Program-made: the position numbers and the translations under genes
Part shown: piece by piece, positions 27,591-37,858 of the stretch
Position numbering within the stretch: the stretch's first letter is position 1
Layout: each line of letters starts with the position of its first letter
Notes under the pieces: generated by a model
The model's input: only the letters and a program-made list of their open reading frames with translations
Database searches by the model: none
What the model was told of the DNA's origin: nothing
From: Agrobacterium sp. a22-2
Lineage (GTDB): Bacteria > Pseudomonadota > Alphaproteobacteria > Rhizobiales > Rhizobiaceae
NCBI RefSeq assembly: GCF_012276985.1
Contig: NZ_JAAXMM010000005.1
Location: forward strand, 186,001 to 250,000
DNA length: 64,000 nucleotides
Direction of reading: 5' to 3'

Positions 27591-28253
27591 ATGACGCTGC
27601 CGTCCCTTCCCGCCCGCTACAGACCGGCCTCGATCTGGGCTCTCTACGCCATCGGCCTGATCCCCGGTCTCTGGGCGTTCTACCAGGGTATCTTCGGCGG
27701 GCTGGGGGCCGATCCGGTCCGGACCTTCGAACACCTGCTCGGGCTCTGGGCGCTGCGTTTTCTCTGTCTGGGGCTGCTGGTCACTCCGATCCGCGATCTC
27801 TTCGGCGTCAACCTGATTGCCTATCGCCGGGCGCTCGGCCTTCTCGCTTTCTACTATGTGCTCGCGCATTTCACCGTCTATCTGACGCTCGACCGCGGCC
27901 TGATCTTCTCGTCGATCTTCGGCGACATTGCCAAGCGGCCCTATATCATGCTGGGCATGGCGGCGCTGATGATGCTCATCCCGTTGGCCGTCACATCGAA
28001 CCGCTGGTCGATCCGCAAGCTCGGGGCGCGCTGGGTCAAGCTGCACAAGCTGGTCTATGCGGTGATCGCCGCCGCTGCCCTGCATTATGCCCTGTCGCTG
28101 AAGGCGATTACCGGGGAGCCCGCCTTCTACATCACCGTGGTCATCGTCCTGCTGGTCTACCGGTTGGTCCGGCCAAAGATCATGGCATGGAAACGCGCCA
28201 ACAAACCGAGCGGCAGAGCCGGACGGTCCGTCGTGGCAAACGCCGGCGAATAG
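27591..28253 (+). CDS. msrQ: Haem-binding membrane subunit of the MsrPQ system
   Basis: This 220-aa integral membrane protein of the ferric-reductase/YedZ family has about six helices. Haem-ligand-type histidines occur in FEHLLG, YVLAHFTVY, KLHKLVYA and AALHYAL. It passes electrons from the respiratory quinone or flavin pool to MsrP in the periplasm. The start at 27591 directly follows the msrP stop. The short basic C-terminus is unremarkable. Confidence 0.94.
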   Translation: MTLPSLPARYRPASIWALYAIGLIPGLWAFYQGIFGGLGADPVRTFEHLLGLWALRFLCLGLLVTPIRDLFGVNLIAYRRALGLLAFYYVLAHFTVYLTLDRGLIFSSIFGDIAKRPYIMLGMAALMMLIPLAVTSNRWSIRKLGARWVKLHKLVYAVIAAAALHYALSLKAITGEPAFYITVVIVLLVYRLVRPKIMAWKRANKPSGRAGRSVVANAGE

Positions 28254-28393
28254 CGACTGCAGGGTTCGGCGGCCGCGTGTGCCAATCAAAGTCAGCACGA
28301 CCGCGACCGAGGACATACACGGGCGGCCTGTTCGTGCAATAGTCTCCGTATCCGCCGCCGAACGTCCGGCGGCGCGCCCCTGCGGAGATACGG

Positions 28394-29032
28394 ATGAAGG
28401 CGCCTGTTGCAGTTTTCACTTTTACCATGGCCTGCCTATTGGCCGCACCGCTGGCCTCGTCGCAAGACGGGATGACGATGACGACGCCCGTGTTCGGCCA
28501 GATCGTTTCCTATCACCTGCCGTCGGGCTTCCAGCCGAGCTTTGAGGATACAAACGGCGCAGCCTATCTCCAGGAGGCGGTGCCGGCTGGCGAAAGCGTC
28601 GAGGACTGGTCGCAGATGATCACCATGACGGGCTTCAAGGATGCCGAAGGGCAAACGACGCTGGACGAGGCCGCGCAGATTCTGGCCGGCCACTACCAGC
28701 AGGCCTGCAGGGAAACCTTTACCGGGACGTCCTTTGGACCGACAGAGATCAATGGTCTGTCGGGGCTGGTGGTGTTTCTGGGTTGCGGCACGGTCGCGCC
28801 AGCCAAGGCAGGGGAAGAGGCACATAGCGAGACAGCGGTTATCGTCTTCGTCAAATCGCCGTTCGGCTATATCACCGTGCAATGGGCCGAACGTTTGGCG
28901 CCCCAGCACACACCGCCGGTCTATGACATAGAGACCTGGAAGCCGCGCCTCGCCCAGCTTTTGCCGATCCGGCTGTGCGACGTGGTCGAAGGCGAACAGC
29001 CGCCCTATCCCAGCTGCACCTCCCGGCAATAA
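28394..29032 (+). CDS. Exported protein of unknown function
   Basis: The protein has 212 aa. A clear signal peptide (residues 1-23, cleaved near LASSQ) precedes a soluble domain with three cysteines (QQACRETF, LGCGTV, RLCDVVE). I do not recognise a family. ATG 28394 has GGAG eight bases upstream. It follows msrQ by 140 nt, which leaves room for its own promoter, and it ends at a strong bidirectional terminator. Confidence 0.75.
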   Translation: MKAPVAVFTFTMACLLAAPLASSQDGMTMTTPVFGQIVSYHLPSGFQPSFEDTNGAAYLQEAVPAGESVEDWSQMITMTGFKDAEGQTTLDEAAQILAGHYQQACRETFTGTSFGPTEINGLSGLVVFLGCGTVAPAKAGEEAHSETAVIVFVKSPFGYITVQWAERLAPQHTPPVYDIETWKPRLAQLLPIRLCDVVEGEQPPYPSCTSRQ

Positions 29033-29090
29033 TAAACCGACAAGCCGGTAACGCCTCCGCCGAGGCCATCACGCCGAATTGCCAAACGCC

Positions 29091-29122
29091 AAAAAGCCGG
29101 ATGATCGCTCATCCGGCTTTTT
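29091..29122. terminator. Bidirectional terminator, end of the alpha operon
   Basis: A perfect 14-bp stem (AAAAAGCCGGATGA with TCATCCGGCTTTTT, loop TCGC) has T tracts in both directions. It terminates the plus-strand hypothetical gene and, 25 nt past the rplQ stop, the minus-strand ribosomal block. Confidence 0.95.
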
Positions 29123-29146
29123 GCATTTCCCTTCAAAGGGAAAATC

Positions 29147-29572
29147 TTATGCGGCTTCGGCGAGTTCCGCTTCAGCGGCAGCGCGGGCCTTGTCGGCGGC
29201 GCCCTTGGCGTCGACGTCGCGCTCAACGAACTCGACAACGGCCATGGCGGCATTGTCGCCCTGACGGAAGCCGGCCTTCATGATGCGCAGGTAGCCGCCG
29301 TTGCGGGTGGCGTAACGCGTGGCGATCGTGTCGAACAACTTGGCAACCACAGCAACGTCGCGGATCTGCGAGATTGCCTGGCGACGGGCGTGCAGGTCGC
29401 CCTTCTTGCCGAGGGTAACGAGCTTTTCGACGATCGGGCGAATTTCCTTCGCCTTCGGCAGGGTCGTGACGATCTGCTCATGCAGGATGAGCGAAGCAGC
29501 CATGTTGGCAAACATTGCCTTGCGATGGCTGGCAGTTCTATTCAGCTTGCGGCCGGCTTTCTGGTGGCGCAT
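29147..29572 (-). CDS. rplQ: 50S ribosomal protein L17
   Basis: L17 has 141 aa and binds 23S rRNA near the peptide exit tunnel. It starts [24 protein letters not shown], the family signature, and ends in an alanine/glutamate-rich tail ([11 protein letters not shown]) typical of alphaproteobacterial L17. The frame is open upstream to 29629, but AAGGAG before 29572 and homology fix the start. It is the last gene of the alpha operon, after rpoA. Confidence 0.97.
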   Translation of the reverse strand: MRHQKAGRKLNRTASHRKAMFANMAASLILHEQIVTTLPKAKEIRPIVEKLVTLGKKGDLHARRQAISQIRDVAVVAKLFDTIATRYATRNGGYLRIMKAGFRQGDNAAMAVVEFVERDVDAKGAADKARAAAEAELAEAA

Positions 29573-29698
29573 TGCTATTCTCCTTGTACGCAGGCTCCCT
29601 CTATCCGAGGCCCTGCCGTTTCCTGGCACATACAGGCACCGGTTCGCGGGCCTGCTGTTTGACGGGGAAAGGCAGGTTTAAGGCTGCCTTTGCTGTTC

Positions 29699-30709
29699 TT
29701 AGTACTGGTCTTCGTAGCGCTTGGCGAGATCTTCGATGTTCTCGGGCGGCCATGCGGGCACTTCCATGCCGAGATGCAGGCCCATGGAAGCGAGAACTTC
29801 CTTGATTTCGTTCAGCGACTTGCGACCAAAGTTCGGAGTGCGAAGCATTTCGGCTTCGGTCTTCTGAATGAGATCGCCGATGTAAACAATGTTGTCGTTC
29901 TTCAGGCAGTTGGCAGAGCGAACCGAAAGTTCGAGTTCGTCGACCTTCTTGAGGAGGGCCGGGTTGAACGCGAGTTCGGTAACGGCTTCCTCTTCGACTT
30001 CCTTCTGCGGCTCGTCGAAATTGACGAAAACGCCGAGTTGATCCTGAAGAATACGGGCGGCGAAAGCAACGGCGTCTTCGCCGGTGATCGAACCGTCCGT
30101 CTCGATCTGCATCGTCAGCTTGTCGTAGTCGAGAACCTGGCCTTCACGGGTGTTTTCCACCTTGTAGGACACTTTCTTGACCGGCGAGTACAGGCTGTCG
30201 ACCGGGATGAGGCCGATCGGTGCATCTTCGGCACGGTTGCGTTCGGCCGGGACATAGCCCTTGCCGTTGGCGACCGTGAATTCCATGCGGATCTCGGCGC
30301 CCTCGTCGAGGGTGCAGATCACATGGTTCGGGTTGAGGATTTCGATATCGCCAACCGTCTGGATGTCACCGGCGGTGACAACGCCCGGGCCCTGCTTACG
30401 CACGACCATGCGCTTCGGATCATCGCCGTCCATCTTGATGGCGATTTCCTTGATATTGAGCACGATGTCGGTCACGTCTTCCCGGACGCCCGGGATCGAC
30501 GAGAACTCATGCAGCACACCGTCGATCTGAACGGCGGTGACAGCACCGCCGCGCAGCGACGACAAGAGAACGCGGCGCAGCGCGTTGCCGAGCGTCAGGC
30601 CGAAGCCGCGTTCCAGCGGTTCGGCGACGAGCGACACCTTGGTGCGGCCGGTGGAGGAGAACTCCACCTTGTTCGGCTTGATCAGTTCCTGCCAATTCTT
30701 CTGAATCAT
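29699..30709 (-). CDS. rpoA: DNA-directed RNA polymerase subunit alpha
   Basis: The subunit has 336 aa, full length. The N-terminal domain (about 1-235) dimerises and nucleates polymerase assembly. The C-terminal domain (about 255-325) contains [14 protein letters not shown] and [17 protein letters not shown], which contact UP-element DNA and activators. A GGAAGG ribosome-binding site precedes ATG 30709. It lies between rpsK and rplQ as usual. A small hairpin (AAAGGCAG/CTGCCTTT, 29668-29691) sits 7 nt past its stop without ending the operon. Confidence 0.98.
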   Translation of the reverse strand: MIQKNWQELIKPNKVEFSSTGRTKVSLVAEPLERGFGLTLGNALRRVLLSSLRGGAVTAVQIDGVLHEFSSIPGVREDVTDIVLNIKEIAIKMDGDDPKRMVVRKQGPGVVTAGDIQTVGDIEILNPNHVICTLDEGAEIRMEFTVANGKGYVPAERNRAEDAPIGLIPVDSLYSPVKKVSYKVENTREGQVLDYDKLTMQIETDGSITGEDAVAFAARILQDQLGVFVNFDEPQKEVEEEAVTELAFNPALLKKVDELELSVRSANCLKNDNIVYIGDLIQKTEAEMLRTPNFGRKSLNEIKEVLASMGLHLGMEVPAWPPENIEDLAKRYEDQY

Positions 30710-30764
30710 GTTTTTACCTTCCGTTCGTTGCCACCATCCAATCGTGACAACCGAGCTTTAGAAG

Positions 30765-30796
30765 CACCGAGAGGAGCGCCGCGGCGCTCATCGGTG
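30765..30796 (-). other. Stem-loop between rpsK and rpoA
   Basis: The outer stem CACCGA/TCGGTG encloses the palindromic GAGCGCC-GCGGCGCTC segment, about 17 nt past the rpsK stop. It has no T tract, so it looks like an RNA-processing or stabilising structure rather than a terminator. Confidence 0.5.
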
Positions 30797-30812
30797 GATG
30801 AAATGACGAGGA

Positions 30813-31202
30813 TCAAACGCGACGCTTCTTGCGCGGACGGCAACCATTGTGCGGGATCGGGGTCACGTCGCGGATCGAGGTGATCATGAAACCGGCAGCC
30901 TGGAGGGCGCGCAGGGCAGATTCACGACCCGAACCCGGACCGCAGACTTCCACTTCCAGCGACTTCATGCCGTGTTCCTGGGCCTTCTTGGCGCAGTCTT
31001 CAGCAGCAATCTGGGCGGCGAACGGGGTCGACTTACGCGAACCCTTGAAGCCCTTGGCGCCAGCCGACGACCAGGCAATGGTGTTGCCCTGTGCGTCGGT
31101 GATGGTGATCATCGTGTTGTTGAATGTCGAATTGACGTGGGCAACGCCCGACGAAATATTCTTGCGTTCGCGACGGCGAATGCGGGTGGCTTCCTTGGCC
31201 AT
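30813..31202 (-). CDS. rpsK: 30S ribosomal protein S11
   Basis: S11 has 129 aa and is part of the 30S platform near the mRNA exit. The central [18 protein letters not shown] and the basic C-terminus [11 protein letters not shown] are the S11 signature. Start ATG 31202 follows AAAGGGA. It belongs to the alpha operon between rpsM and rpoA. Confidence 0.98.
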   Translation of the reverse strand: MAKEATRIRRRERKNISSGVAHVNSTFNNTMITITDAQGNTIAWSSAGAKGFKGSRKSTPFAAQIAAEDCAKKAQEHGMKSLEVEVCGPGSGRESALRALQAAGFMITSIRDVTPIPHNGCRPRKKRRV

Positions 31203-31288
31203 GATATCCCTTTCGTTGATCTCTGCACCGCCGTAATACCAGCGGCTCCACCGGTCGGGGCCATTGCCGGCCCCAAACCAAACTCAAA

Positions 31289-31316
31289 GGAGGCCGGCGC
31301 CAAGGCGCCAGCCTCC
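31289..31316 (-). other. Long stem-loop between rpsM and rpsK
   Basis: Two 6-bp perfect stems, GGAGGC/GCCTCC and GGCGCC/GGCGCC, stack around a 1x1 mismatch (C opposite A) with a two-base loop, 22 nt past the rpsM stop. A weak T-rich stretch follows on the minus strand. A second GGGGCC/GGCCCC hairpin is at 31257-31274. An intercistronic processing or attenuation element is inferred. Confidence 0.5.
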
Positions 31317-31338
31317 CACCCGGTCTATAGCCGGGAAA

Positions 31339-31707
31339 TTACTTCTTCTTACCAGCGATCGCCTTTGCCGGACCCTTGCGGGTGCGGGCATTGGTGTGCG
31401 TGCGCTGACCGCGAACCGGCAGGCTGCGGCGATGGCGCAGGCCACGATAGCAGCCGAGGTCCATCAGACGCTTGATGTTCATCGAGGTCTCGCGACGCAG
31501 GTCACCTTCGACCTGGTAGTCGCGGTCGATGGTTTCGCGGATTGCCAAAACTTCAGCATCTGTGAGCTGATGAACTCGACGTTCAGCCGGAATACCGACC
31601 TTCTCGACGATCTCCTGTGCGAATTTCGTGCCGATCCCGTGAATATAGGTCAGCGCGATAACTACGCGCTTTGCCGTCGGGATGTTGACGCCAGCGATAC
31701 GTGCCAC
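31339..31707 (-). CDS. rpsM: 30S ribosomal protein S13
   Basis: S13 has 122 aa and forms bridges from the 30S head to the 50S subunit. It reads [14 protein letters not shown] from a GTG start at 31707, which is preceded by AAGGAG. Upstream in-frame codons have no ribosome-binding site. The basic tail [17 protein letters not shown] is complete. It opens the alpha operon, 227 nt after adk. No rpmJ or infA gene lies between, unlike E. coli. Confidence 0.97.
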   Translation of the reverse strand: MARIAGVNIPTAKRVVIALTYIHGIGTKFAQEIVEKVGIPAERRVHQLTDAEVLAIRETIDRDYQVEGDLRRETSMNIKRLMDLGCYRGLRHRRSLPVRGQRTHTNARTRKGPAKAIAGKKK

Positions 31708-31934
31708 GCCTATTCTCCTTGGTTCCAGTTGCCATCCGGCAAGTGGTGTCTCGTTACACGGCCCCAACGGAGCCGCAATTACAATTCAGGTTCGCAACAA
31801 GTCAAAACGATCGAACCCGGTCTTCCCTTGAGGAAGAACGCGCCGACCGCTTTTCACTTGCGAGTTGGCGCGCTGTTTAACGGAATCAGTGGCCAAAAGC
31901 AACTGCTCCCGTAAAGAAATTAATCCCGGTGCGC

Positions 31935-32585
31935 CTAGAGCGCGCCGAGAATCGCTTCGATTTCCGCCGTAACGTCATCGATCTCGGCCATGCCGTCCAC
32001 GGAATGCAGTTTTCCCTTGGCATAGTAGTAACCGAGAAGCGGCGCCGTCTCCTTGTAATAGGCAGACATGCGCGTACGCACGGTCTCGGCATTGTCATCC
32101 GGACGCCGCTTGAAGTGAGTCGATCCGCACTTGTCGCAGACCCCCTCCACCTTCGGCTTCAGATTGGTGTCGTGATAGCCTGCGCCGCAATTGGCGCAGG
32201 TGTAGCGCCCGGCAACCCGGTCCGCCAGCACCACGTCGTCAACCTTGATCTCGATGACGGCCGACAGGTCGAGACCCTTGGCCGTCAGCATCGATTCGGT
32301 GGCATCCGCTTGTACCAGGGTGCGTGGAAAGCCGTCGAGGATGAAGCCTTTGGCACAGTCCGGCGCATCGATGCGCTCCGAGACGATGGCAATGACGATA
32401 TCGTCCGACACCAGTTTTCCGGCGTCCATGACAGCCTTGGCACGCTTGCCGACTTCGGTCCCGGCCTGAACGGCCGCGCGCAACATGTCCCCCGTCGAGA
32501 GCTGCGGAATACCGTGCTTCTCGACGATCCGCTGAGCCTGGGTTCCCTTCCCAGCGCCCGGCGGTCCCAAAAGGATAAGTCTCAT
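31935..32585 (-). CDS. adk: Adenylate kinase with cysteine-rich lid
   Basis: This 216-aa enzyme interconverts AMP, ADP and ATP. Its P-loop is GPPGAGKGT (7-15), the AMP-binding segment is [10 protein letters not shown], and it contains [10 protein letters not shown]. The long-form LID holds Cys130, Cys133, Cys150 and Cys153 (YTCANCG, GVCDKCG), a probable structural zinc site also seen in Gram-positive enzymes. The start overlaps the secY stop by 4 nt (ATGA), so translation is coupled. Confidence 0.97.
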   Translation of the reverse strand: MRLILLGPPGAGKGTQAQRIVEKHGIPQLSTGDMLRAAVQAGTEVGKRAKAVMDAGKLVSDDIVIAIVSERIDAPDCAKGFILDGFPRTLVQADATESMLTAKGLDLSAVIEIKVDDVVLADRVAGRYTCANCGAGYHDTNLKPKVEGVCDKCGSTHFKRRPDDNAETVRTRMSAYYKETAPLLGYYYAKGKLHSVDGMAEIDDVTAEIEAILGAL

Positions 32586-33922
32586 CGTCCCCTCTTTCCT
32601 CCACGCAATTTCGATTTCCTGATCAGCCCCTCATACTGCTGAGCAATGAGGTGTCCTTGAACCTGTGCTACAGTATCGAGGGTCACGCTGACAACAATCA
32701 AAAGCGATGTACCACCAAGGGCTAATGGCACGCCGGTCTGGGACACCAGAATTTCGGGAAGAATGCAGACGATTACCAGATAAAGAGCGCCGATCACGGT
32801 GATCCGCGTCAGCACGTAGTCGATGTATTCGGCCGTACGCTCGCCCGGACGAATACCGGGGATGAAGCCGCCGTGCTTCTTCAGGTTATCGGCGGTGTCC
32901 TTCGGGTTGAAGACCAGCGCCGTGTAGAAGAAGGCGAAGAAGGCGATCAGGGCCGCGTAGAGCACCATGTAGAGCGGCTGGCCATGGCCAAGCGCTGCGA
33001 TGATGCTAGTGGCCCAGGCCGGCAGAGTGGACGTGCCGGTGAAGCCGGCGGCGGTGGCCGGCAGCAGCAGCAGCGAAGACGCAAAGATCGCCGGGATGAC
33101 GCCTGAGGTGTTGAGCTTCAGCGGCAGGTGCGAGGTATCGCCCTGGAACATGCGGTTGCCCACCTGGCGCTTGGGATACTGGATCAGCAGCCGGCGCTGG
33201 GCGCGTTCGACGAAGACGATCAGCGCGATGACGGCAATCGCCACGACGAGAACCGTCAGGATGATCGCGGTCGACAATGCACCGGTGCGGCCGAGTTCAA
33301 GAGTGCCGGCCAGGGCGGTCGGCAGACCGGCGGCGATGCCGGCGAAAATGATCAGCGAAATGCCGTTGCCGATGCCGCGCGAGGTGATCTGTTCGCCGAG
33401 CCACATCAGGAACATCGTGCCGCCCAGCAGGGTGACGACGGCGGAAATGCGGAAGAACCAGCCCGGATCGGCCACCAGCCCCTGCCCGCTTTCAAGACCG
33501 ACGGCGATGCCATAGGCCTGCAGCGTGCCGAGCAGAACAGTGCCGTAGCGGGTGTACTGGTTGATGATCTTGCGGCCCTGCTCGCCCTCTTTCTTGAGGT
33601 TCTCGAGCGCCGGCACGACGGAGGTCATCAGCTGCACGATGATCGACGCGGAAATATAGGGCATGATGCCCAGGGCGAAGATCGCCATGCGCTCGACGGC
33701 ACCGCCGGAAAACATGTTGAACAGGCCGAGGATACCACCGGACTGGCCCTGGAAGGCCGCCGCATAGGCTTCCGGGTTGAGGCCGGGCAGCGGGATATGC
33801 GTGCCGAGCCGATAAACAAGAAGGGCGGCAAGAGTAAACCACAGCCGCTTCTTCAAATCTTCCGCTTTGGAAAACGTTGAAAAATTCAGGTTTGAGGCCA
33901 GTTGTTCCGCTGCAGAAGCCAT
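32582..33922 (-). CDS. secY: Preprotein translocase channel subunit SecY
   Basis: SecY has 446 aa and ten predicted transmembrane helices forming the Sec channel with SecE and SecG in the inner membrane. It contains the family segments [30 protein letters not shown] and [23 protein letters not shown]. The cytoplasmic C-terminus ends [12 protein letters not shown] 33922 follows GCGGAG. It is separated from rplO by 241 nt containing an intrinsic-terminator-like hairpin and overlaps adk. Confidence 0.97.
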   Translation of the reverse strand: MASAAEQLASNLNFSTFSKAEDLKKRLWFTLAALLVYRLGTHIPLPGLNPEAYAAAFQGQSGGILGLFNMFSGGAVERMAIFALGIMPYISASIIVQLMTSVVPALENLKKEGEQGRKIINQYTRYGTVLLGTLQAYGIAVGLESGQGLVADPGWFFRISAVVTLLGGTMFLMWLGEQITSRGIGNGISLIIFAGIAAGLPTALAGTLELGRTGALSTAIILTVLVVAIAVIALIVFVERAQRRLLIQYPKRQVGNRMFQGDTSHLPLKLNTSGVIPAIFASSLLLLPATAAGFTGTSTLPAWATSIIAALGHGQPLYMVLYAALIAFFAFFYTALVFNPKDTADNLKKHGGFIPGIRPGERTAEYIDYVLTRITVIGALYLVIVCILPEILVSQTGVPLALGGTSLLIVVSVTLDTVAQVQGHLIAQQYEGLIRKSKLRGGKRGR

Positions 33923-34120
33923 GCAATTCTCCGCGTAACCAAGTCCGGAGGCGCATCTCTGTCACCAGTTCCGGAGGTCAAATTCCAATTATTCGCAGAA
34001 AACCGGGCGCGTCGAGATTGCGGCGCAATCGCATGCCTCACCCTTTAGTTTTCCAAAAATCTCCCGGAAGACGAAACGGCGTCATTCCGTCCATGGGTCG
34101 TGAGGCACACATATGGGAGA

Positions 34121-34151
34121 AAAATCGCCCGGTGTGAAGCACCCCGGGCGA
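34121..34151 (-). terminator. Terminator-like hairpin between rplO and secY
   Basis: The 8-bp stem TCGCCCGG/CCGGGCGA has a 12-base loop and is followed on the minus strand by TTTTTC. It lies 13 nt past the rplO stop. It has the full anatomy of an intrinsic terminator inside the spc operon, so secY-adk may need read-through, attenuation control or its own promoter in 33923-34120. Confidence 0.75.
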
Positions 34152-34163
34152 TAATAGTCTAGA

Positions 34164-34643
34164 TTATTCCGCGGTCTCGGCGGCTGCAGACAGGAGCTTG
34201 ATGGAGCCCCCTGCCTTCTCGATCTTTTCGACCGCAGCCTTGGAAGCGCCAGCAACCTCGAAGGTCACCTTTGCCGTCAGTTCGCCGTCGGACATGATAC
34301 GAACGCCGTCCTTGAGGCGACGGATAACACCGGCAGCCTTGAGCGCTGCAGCATCGATCGTTGCCTTCGGATCGAGCTTCTTGGCATCGATCGCGGTCTG
34401 GATGCGGCCGACAGAGACGACCACAAAATCAGAGGCGAAGATGTTGTTGAAGCCGCGCTTCGGCAGGCGACGGTAGATGGGCATCTGACCGCCTTCGAAG
34501 CCCTTGATGGCGACGCCGGAACGGGCCTTCTGACCCTTGACGCCCCGACCACCGGTCTTGCCCTTGCCGGAACCGATACCGCGACCTACGCGGATACGGT
34601 CCTTGGTTGCGCCTTCGTTGTCTTTGATTTCATTCAGTTTCAT
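34164..34643 (-). CDS. rplO: 50S ribosomal protein L15
   Basis: L15 has 159 aa and is an early 50S assembly protein. It starts [20 protein letters not shown] and has the glycine/basic-rich RNA-binding region [16 protein letters not shown] and [25 protein letters not shown] precedes ATG 34643; the frame extends upstream without support. It follows rpmD directly. Confidence 0.97.
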   Translation of the reverse strand: MKLNEIKDNEGATKDRIRVGRGIGSGKGKTGGRGVKGQKARSGVAIKGFEGGQMPIYRRLPKRGFNNIFASDFVVVSVGRIQTAIDAKKLDPKATIDAAALKAAGVIRRLKDGVRIMSDGELTAKVTFEVAGASKAAVEKIEKAGGSIKLLSAAAETAE

Positions 34644-34659
34644 GATGACTTCCCCCGTC

Positions 34660-34869
34660 TCACTTCTCGTCGACGACGCGAACGAGATGCTGGACAGCAC
34701 GGATCATGCCACGAACGGAAGGCGTATCTTCCAGGGTGCGGACCCGGTGCATCTTGTTGAGGCCCAGGCCGACCAGCGTTGCGCGCTGAACTGCCGGGCG
34801 GCGAATTGGCGAACCGATCTGTTCGATCGTGACCGTCTTGTTTTCAGTCTTCTTCGTAGCCTTGGCCAT
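34660..34869 (-). CDS. rpmD: 50S ribosomal protein L30
   Basis: L30 has 69 aa. It contains the short-form L30 core [28 protein letters not shown] (seen as [15 protein letters not shown]) and [20 protein letters not shown] lies upstream of ATG 34869. It sits between rpsE and rplO as in the canonical spc operon. Confidence 0.96.
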   Translation of the reverse strand: MAKATKKTENKTVTIEQIGSPIRRPAVQRATLVGLGLNKMHRVRTLEDTPSVRGMIRAVQHLVRVVDEK

Positions 34870-34883
34870 GGATCAGACTCCTC

Positions 34884-35453
34884 TTATTCTTCAGACGCGT
34901 TGCCGGAAGCGGCACGGCGGGACTGAAGGGTCGCATATTTCAGGCCACGCTGAGCAGCGACGTCCTTCGGATGAACCTGGTGCTTCAAGGCGTCGAACGT
35001 GGCGCGAACCATGTTGTACGGGTTCGAAGAACCGGTCGACTTGGCGACGACGTCGTGCATGCCGAGCGTTTCGAAAACAGCGCGCATCGGGCCACCGGCG
35101 ATGATACCGGTACCAGCCTTTGCAGAGCGCAGAAGCACCTTGCCGGCGCCGTGACGGCCGTTGACGTCATGGTGCAGCGTACGACCATCGCGCAGCGGCA
35201 CGAAGATCAGTTCGCGCTTGGCAGCTTCCGTTGCCTTGCGGATGGCTTCCGGCACTTCGCGTGCCTTGCCATGGCCGAAGCCAACACGGCCCTTCTGGTC
35301 GCCGACGACGACGAGGGCTGCGAAGCCGAAACGACGGCCGCCCTTGACTACTTTTGCGACGCGGTTGATCGCGACAAGCTTGTCGACGAATTCGCTATCG
35401 CGTTCTTCACGGCCCTGGCGATCATCGCGCGAGCCACGCTTATCTTGTGCCAT
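34884..35453 (-). CDS. rpsE: 30S ribosomal protein S5
   Basis: S5 has 189 aa and takes part in decoding accuracy at the A-site rear. It contains [35 protein letters not shown] and [17 protein letters not shown]. The lysine and glycine residues of the loop near residue 40, where spectinomycin-resistance changes arise in other bacteria, look like the wild-type pattern. The charged N-terminal extension ([16 protein letters not shown]) is usual in rhizobia. The ribosome-binding site is AAAAGGAC. Confidence 0.97.
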   Translation of the reverse strand: MAQDKRGSRDDRQGREERDSEFVDKLVAINRVAKVVKGGRRFGFAALVVVGDQKGRVGFGHGKAREVPEAIRKATEAAKRELIFVPLRDGRTLHHDVNGRHGAGKVLLRSAKAGTGIIAGGPMRAVFETLGMHDVVAKSTGSSNPYNMVRATFDALKHQVHPKDVAAQRGLKYATLQSRRAASGNASEE

Positions 35454-35545
35454 TGTCCTTTTCCTTTTTCTTTTCCGGGTGCAATCGGCAGATCACAACA
35501 ATAAATTCCGCCCCGCCCTCTCCAGGGGGGAAGCGAAACTGGGAC

Positions 35546-35592
35546 ACCGGTCAAACCGGTAAGCCGCCCGGATCTTTAAGAGACCCGGGCGG
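35546..35592 (-). other. Stem-loops between rplR and rpsE
   Basis: Eight-bp arms CCGCCCGG (35564-35571) and CCGGGCGG (35585-35592) pair 8 nt past the rplR stop. Next to them is ACCGGT-CAA-ACCGGT (35546-35560). There is no T tract. These are intercistronic RNA structures of unknown role. Confidence 0.5.
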
Positions 35593-35599
35593 AATTTCA

Positions 35600-35962
35600 T
35601 TAGAAGTTCAGACCGCCTTCGCGGGCAGCTTCTGCCAGGGCCTTGATGCGGCCATGATAGATGAAGGCGCCGCGGTCAAAGACCACATCCTTCACGCCGG
35701 CCTTGCCAGCCCGTTCGGCAACCAGCTTGCCGACGACGGCTGCTGCTGCCGTATCGGCACCGGTCTTCAGCGAAGAACGCAGATCTGCTTCCAGAGTGGA
35801 CGCGGCTGCCAGCGTACGGCCGGCGACATCGTCGATGATCTGGGCGTAGATATTCTTCGACGAGCGATGAACCGACAGACGCGGACGGCCATTGGCCACC
35901 GCCTTGAGTTGACGCCGAACGCGGTTCGCACGACGTACAAGTGCTTCTTTCCTGCTTGCCAT
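35600..35962 (-). CDS. rplR: 50S ribosomal protein L18
   Basis: L18 has 120 aa and binds 5S rRNA with L5 in the central protuberance. It contains [30 protein letters not shown] and the C-terminal [24 protein letters not shown], all standard. AAGGAT precedes the start. A 146-nt gap with stem-loops separates it from rpsE. Confidence 0.97.
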   Translation of the reverse strand: MASRKEALVRRANRVRRQLKAVANGRPRLSVHRSSKNIYAQIIDDVAGRTLAAASTLEADLRSSLKTGADTAAAAVVGKLVAERAGKAGVKDVVFDRGAFIYHGRIKALAEAAREGGLNF

Positions 35963-35974
35963 TTCGCGCGATCC

Positions 35975-36508
35975 TTACTTCTTCTTGCCTTCTTTGCGGA
36001 CGATCCGCTCTTCGGCATACTTGACGCCCTTGCCCTTGTAGGGCTCGGGGCCGCGATATTCGCGGATCTCCGCAGCGACCTGACCGACCTGCTGCTTGTT
36101 GATCCCGGAGATCACGATCTCCGTCGGCTTCGGCACGGCAATGGTGATGCCGACCGGAGGCTCATAGACGACGTCGTGGCTGAAGCCGAGCGCCAGCTGC
36201 AGGTTCTTGCCCTGCAGAGACGCACGATAACCAACGCCGTTGATTTCGAGCTTGCGCTCGAAGCCGTCCTTGACGCCCTTGAAGATGTTCTCGATCATGG
36301 TGCGGGACATGCCCCACTTGGACCGAGCATCCTTGCTTTCGTTGGCCGGCTTGACGACAACAGCGTTGTCCTCAAGCGCAACCGAGATTTCGTCATTCGC
36401 GACGAAGAAGAGTTCACCCTTCGGGCCCTTGGCAGTCACTTTTTGGCCATCAATCGTGGCCGTGATCCCTGCAGGCACCTGAACGGGCTTTTTACCGATA
36501 CGAGACAT
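35975..36508 (-). CDS. rplF: 50S ribosomal protein L6
   Basis: L6 has 177 aa, two repeated alpha/beta domains, and sits at the base of the L7/L12 stalk by the sarcin-ricin loop. It starts [15 protein letters not shown] and ends with [21 protein letters not shown], the L6 signature. It lies 12 nt upstream of rplR in the spc operon. Confidence 0.98.
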   Translation of the reverse strand: MSRIGKKPVQVPAGITATIDGQKVTAKGPKGELFFVANDEISVALEDNAVVVKPANESKDARSKWGMSRTMIENIFKGVKDGFERKLEINGVGYRASLQGKNLQLALGFSHDVVYEPPVGITIAVPKPTEIVISGINKQQVGQVAAEIREYRGPEPYKGKGVKYAEERIVRKEGKKK

Positions 36509-36550
36509 TTTTTCAAACCTGTCTGTTTCGCTAGGCGTATCTACACTGTC

Positions 36551-36949
36551 TTAGAAGACCGAGCAGAGAACCTCGCCACCAACATTCTGTTCACGAGCCT
36601 GGTGATCAGCCATCACGCCTTTCGGAGTCGAAAGGATGGTGATGCCGAGACCGTTCGCGACCTGCGGAATGGACTTAACCGAGACATAGACCCGGCGGCC
36701 CGGCTTGGACACGCGGCCGATCTCACGGATCACCGATGCGCCTTCGTAGTATTTCAACTCAATGCTGAGTTCGGACTTGCCGTTGTCATAATCAACCTGA
36801 GAATAACCACGGATGTAACCTTCGGCCTGCAGAACGTCGAGAACGCGGGCACGGAGTTTGGAAGCCGGGCTGGTCACAGTCGCCTTGCGGCGGGAAGCAC
36901 CATTCCGGATACGGGTGAGCATATCGCCCAACGGATCAGTCATCGTCAT
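36551..36949 (-). CDS. rpsH: 30S ribosomal protein S8
   Basis: S8 has 132 aa, binds the central domain of 16S rRNA and represses the spc operon in E. coli by binding its own mRNA. It contains [18 protein letters not shown] and ends [23 protein letters not shown], the S8 signature. ATG 36949 follows AAGGAGACGGGC. Whether it autoregulates here cannot be told. Confidence 0.97.
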   Translation of the reverse strand: MTMTDPLGDMLTRIRNGASRRKATVTSPASKLRARVLDVLQAEGYIRGYSQVDYDNGKSELSIELKYYEGASVIREIGRVSKPGRRVYVSVKSIPQVANGLGITILSTPKGVMADHQAREQNVGGEVLCSVF

Positions 36950-36961
36950 TTGCCCGTCTCC

Positions 36962-37267
36962 TTACCAGCTCGACTTGACAATGCCCGGCACCTTGCCGGA
37001 ATTGCCCAGCTCGCGAAGCGCGATACGCGACATCTTGAGCTTGCGGTAGAATGCGCGCGGGCGGCCCGTCACTTCGCAACGGTTGCGAATACGTGTCTTG
37101 GAGCCATCGCGCGGCAATTCTGCCAGCTTGAGGGTTGCCTTGAACCGCTCTTCGATCGAGAGAGACTGGTTCATGATGGTTGCCTTCAGAACAGCCCGCT
37201 TTGCGGAGTGCTGAGCAACGGTCTTGCGGCGGCGCTTGTTCTTTTCAACTGCGCTGGTCTTCGCCAT
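36962..37267 (-). CDS. rpsN: 30S ribosomal protein S14, zinc-free form
   Basis: S14 has 101 aa. It is the long form without the CxxC...CxxC zinc ribbon; only one cysteine ([14 protein letters not shown]) is present. It lies in the 30S head by S3 and S10. The C-terminus [11 protein letters not shown] is standard. It lies between rplE and rpsH. Confidence 0.97.
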   Translation of the reverse strand: MAKTSAVEKNKRRRKTVAQHSAKRAVLKATIMNQSLSIEERFKATLKLAELPRDGSKTRIRNRCEVTGRPRAFYRKLKMSRIALRELGNSGKVPGIVKSSW

Positions 37268-37300
37268 ATGGAAGTTCCCTTTCTACGCTCGTCGTTACGG

Positions 37301-37858
37301 TTATGTACGGAACGGGAAGTTGAACTCTTTCAGAAGAGCCCGTGCTTCGTCGTCCGTCGGCGCCGTCGTGCAAACGATGATATCCATGCCCCACATCTGA
37401 TCAACCTTGTCGTAGTTGATCTCAGGGAACACAATGTGTTCCTTGATGCCCATGGCGAAGTTGCCACGGCCGTCAAAGCTTTTCGGGTTCAGGCCCCGGA
37501 AGTCGCGAACGCGCGGAAGCGCGATGTTGACCAGACGATCCAGGAATTCATACATGCGGGTACCACGAAGAGTAACCTTCGCGCCGATCGGCATGAATTC
37601 GCGAACCTTGAAGCCTGCAATCGAGTTGCGGGCCTTGGTGATGACCGGCTTCTGGCCGGCGATGGCGGCCAAGTCGGCAGCAGCAACGGTCGGCTTCTTC
37701 GAGTCAGCGGTCGCTTCGCCAACACCCATGTTGATAACGATCTTATCAACGCGGGGGATCTGCATCACGTTTGCGTAGGAAAACTGCTCCTGCATCGCGG
37801 CGCGAATGCGGTTCACATATTCCGTCTTCAGACGCGGCTCATACTTTGCCTCAGCCAT
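37301..37858 (-). CDS. rplE: 50S ribosomal protein L5
   Basis: L5 has 185 aa, binds 5S rRNA and contacts P-site tRNA. It contains [43 protein letters not shown] and a C-terminal [19 protein letters not shown]. Its start overlaps the end of rplX by 8 nt, which suggests translational coupling. Confidence 0.98.
   Translation of the reverse strand: MAEAKYEPRLKTEYVNRIRAAMQEQFSYANVMQIPRVDKIVINMGVGEATADSKKPTVAAADLAAIAGQKPVITKARNSIAGFKVREFMPIGAKVTLRGTRMYEFLDRLVNIALPRVRDFRGLNPKSFDGRGNFAMGIKEHIVFPEINYDKVDQMWGMDIIVCTTAPTDDEARALLKEFNFPFRT

Noticed and set aside
33950-33980. TTGACC upstream of secY as a promoter
   Set aside because: No acceptable -10 hexamer lies 16-18 nt downstream on the minus strand.
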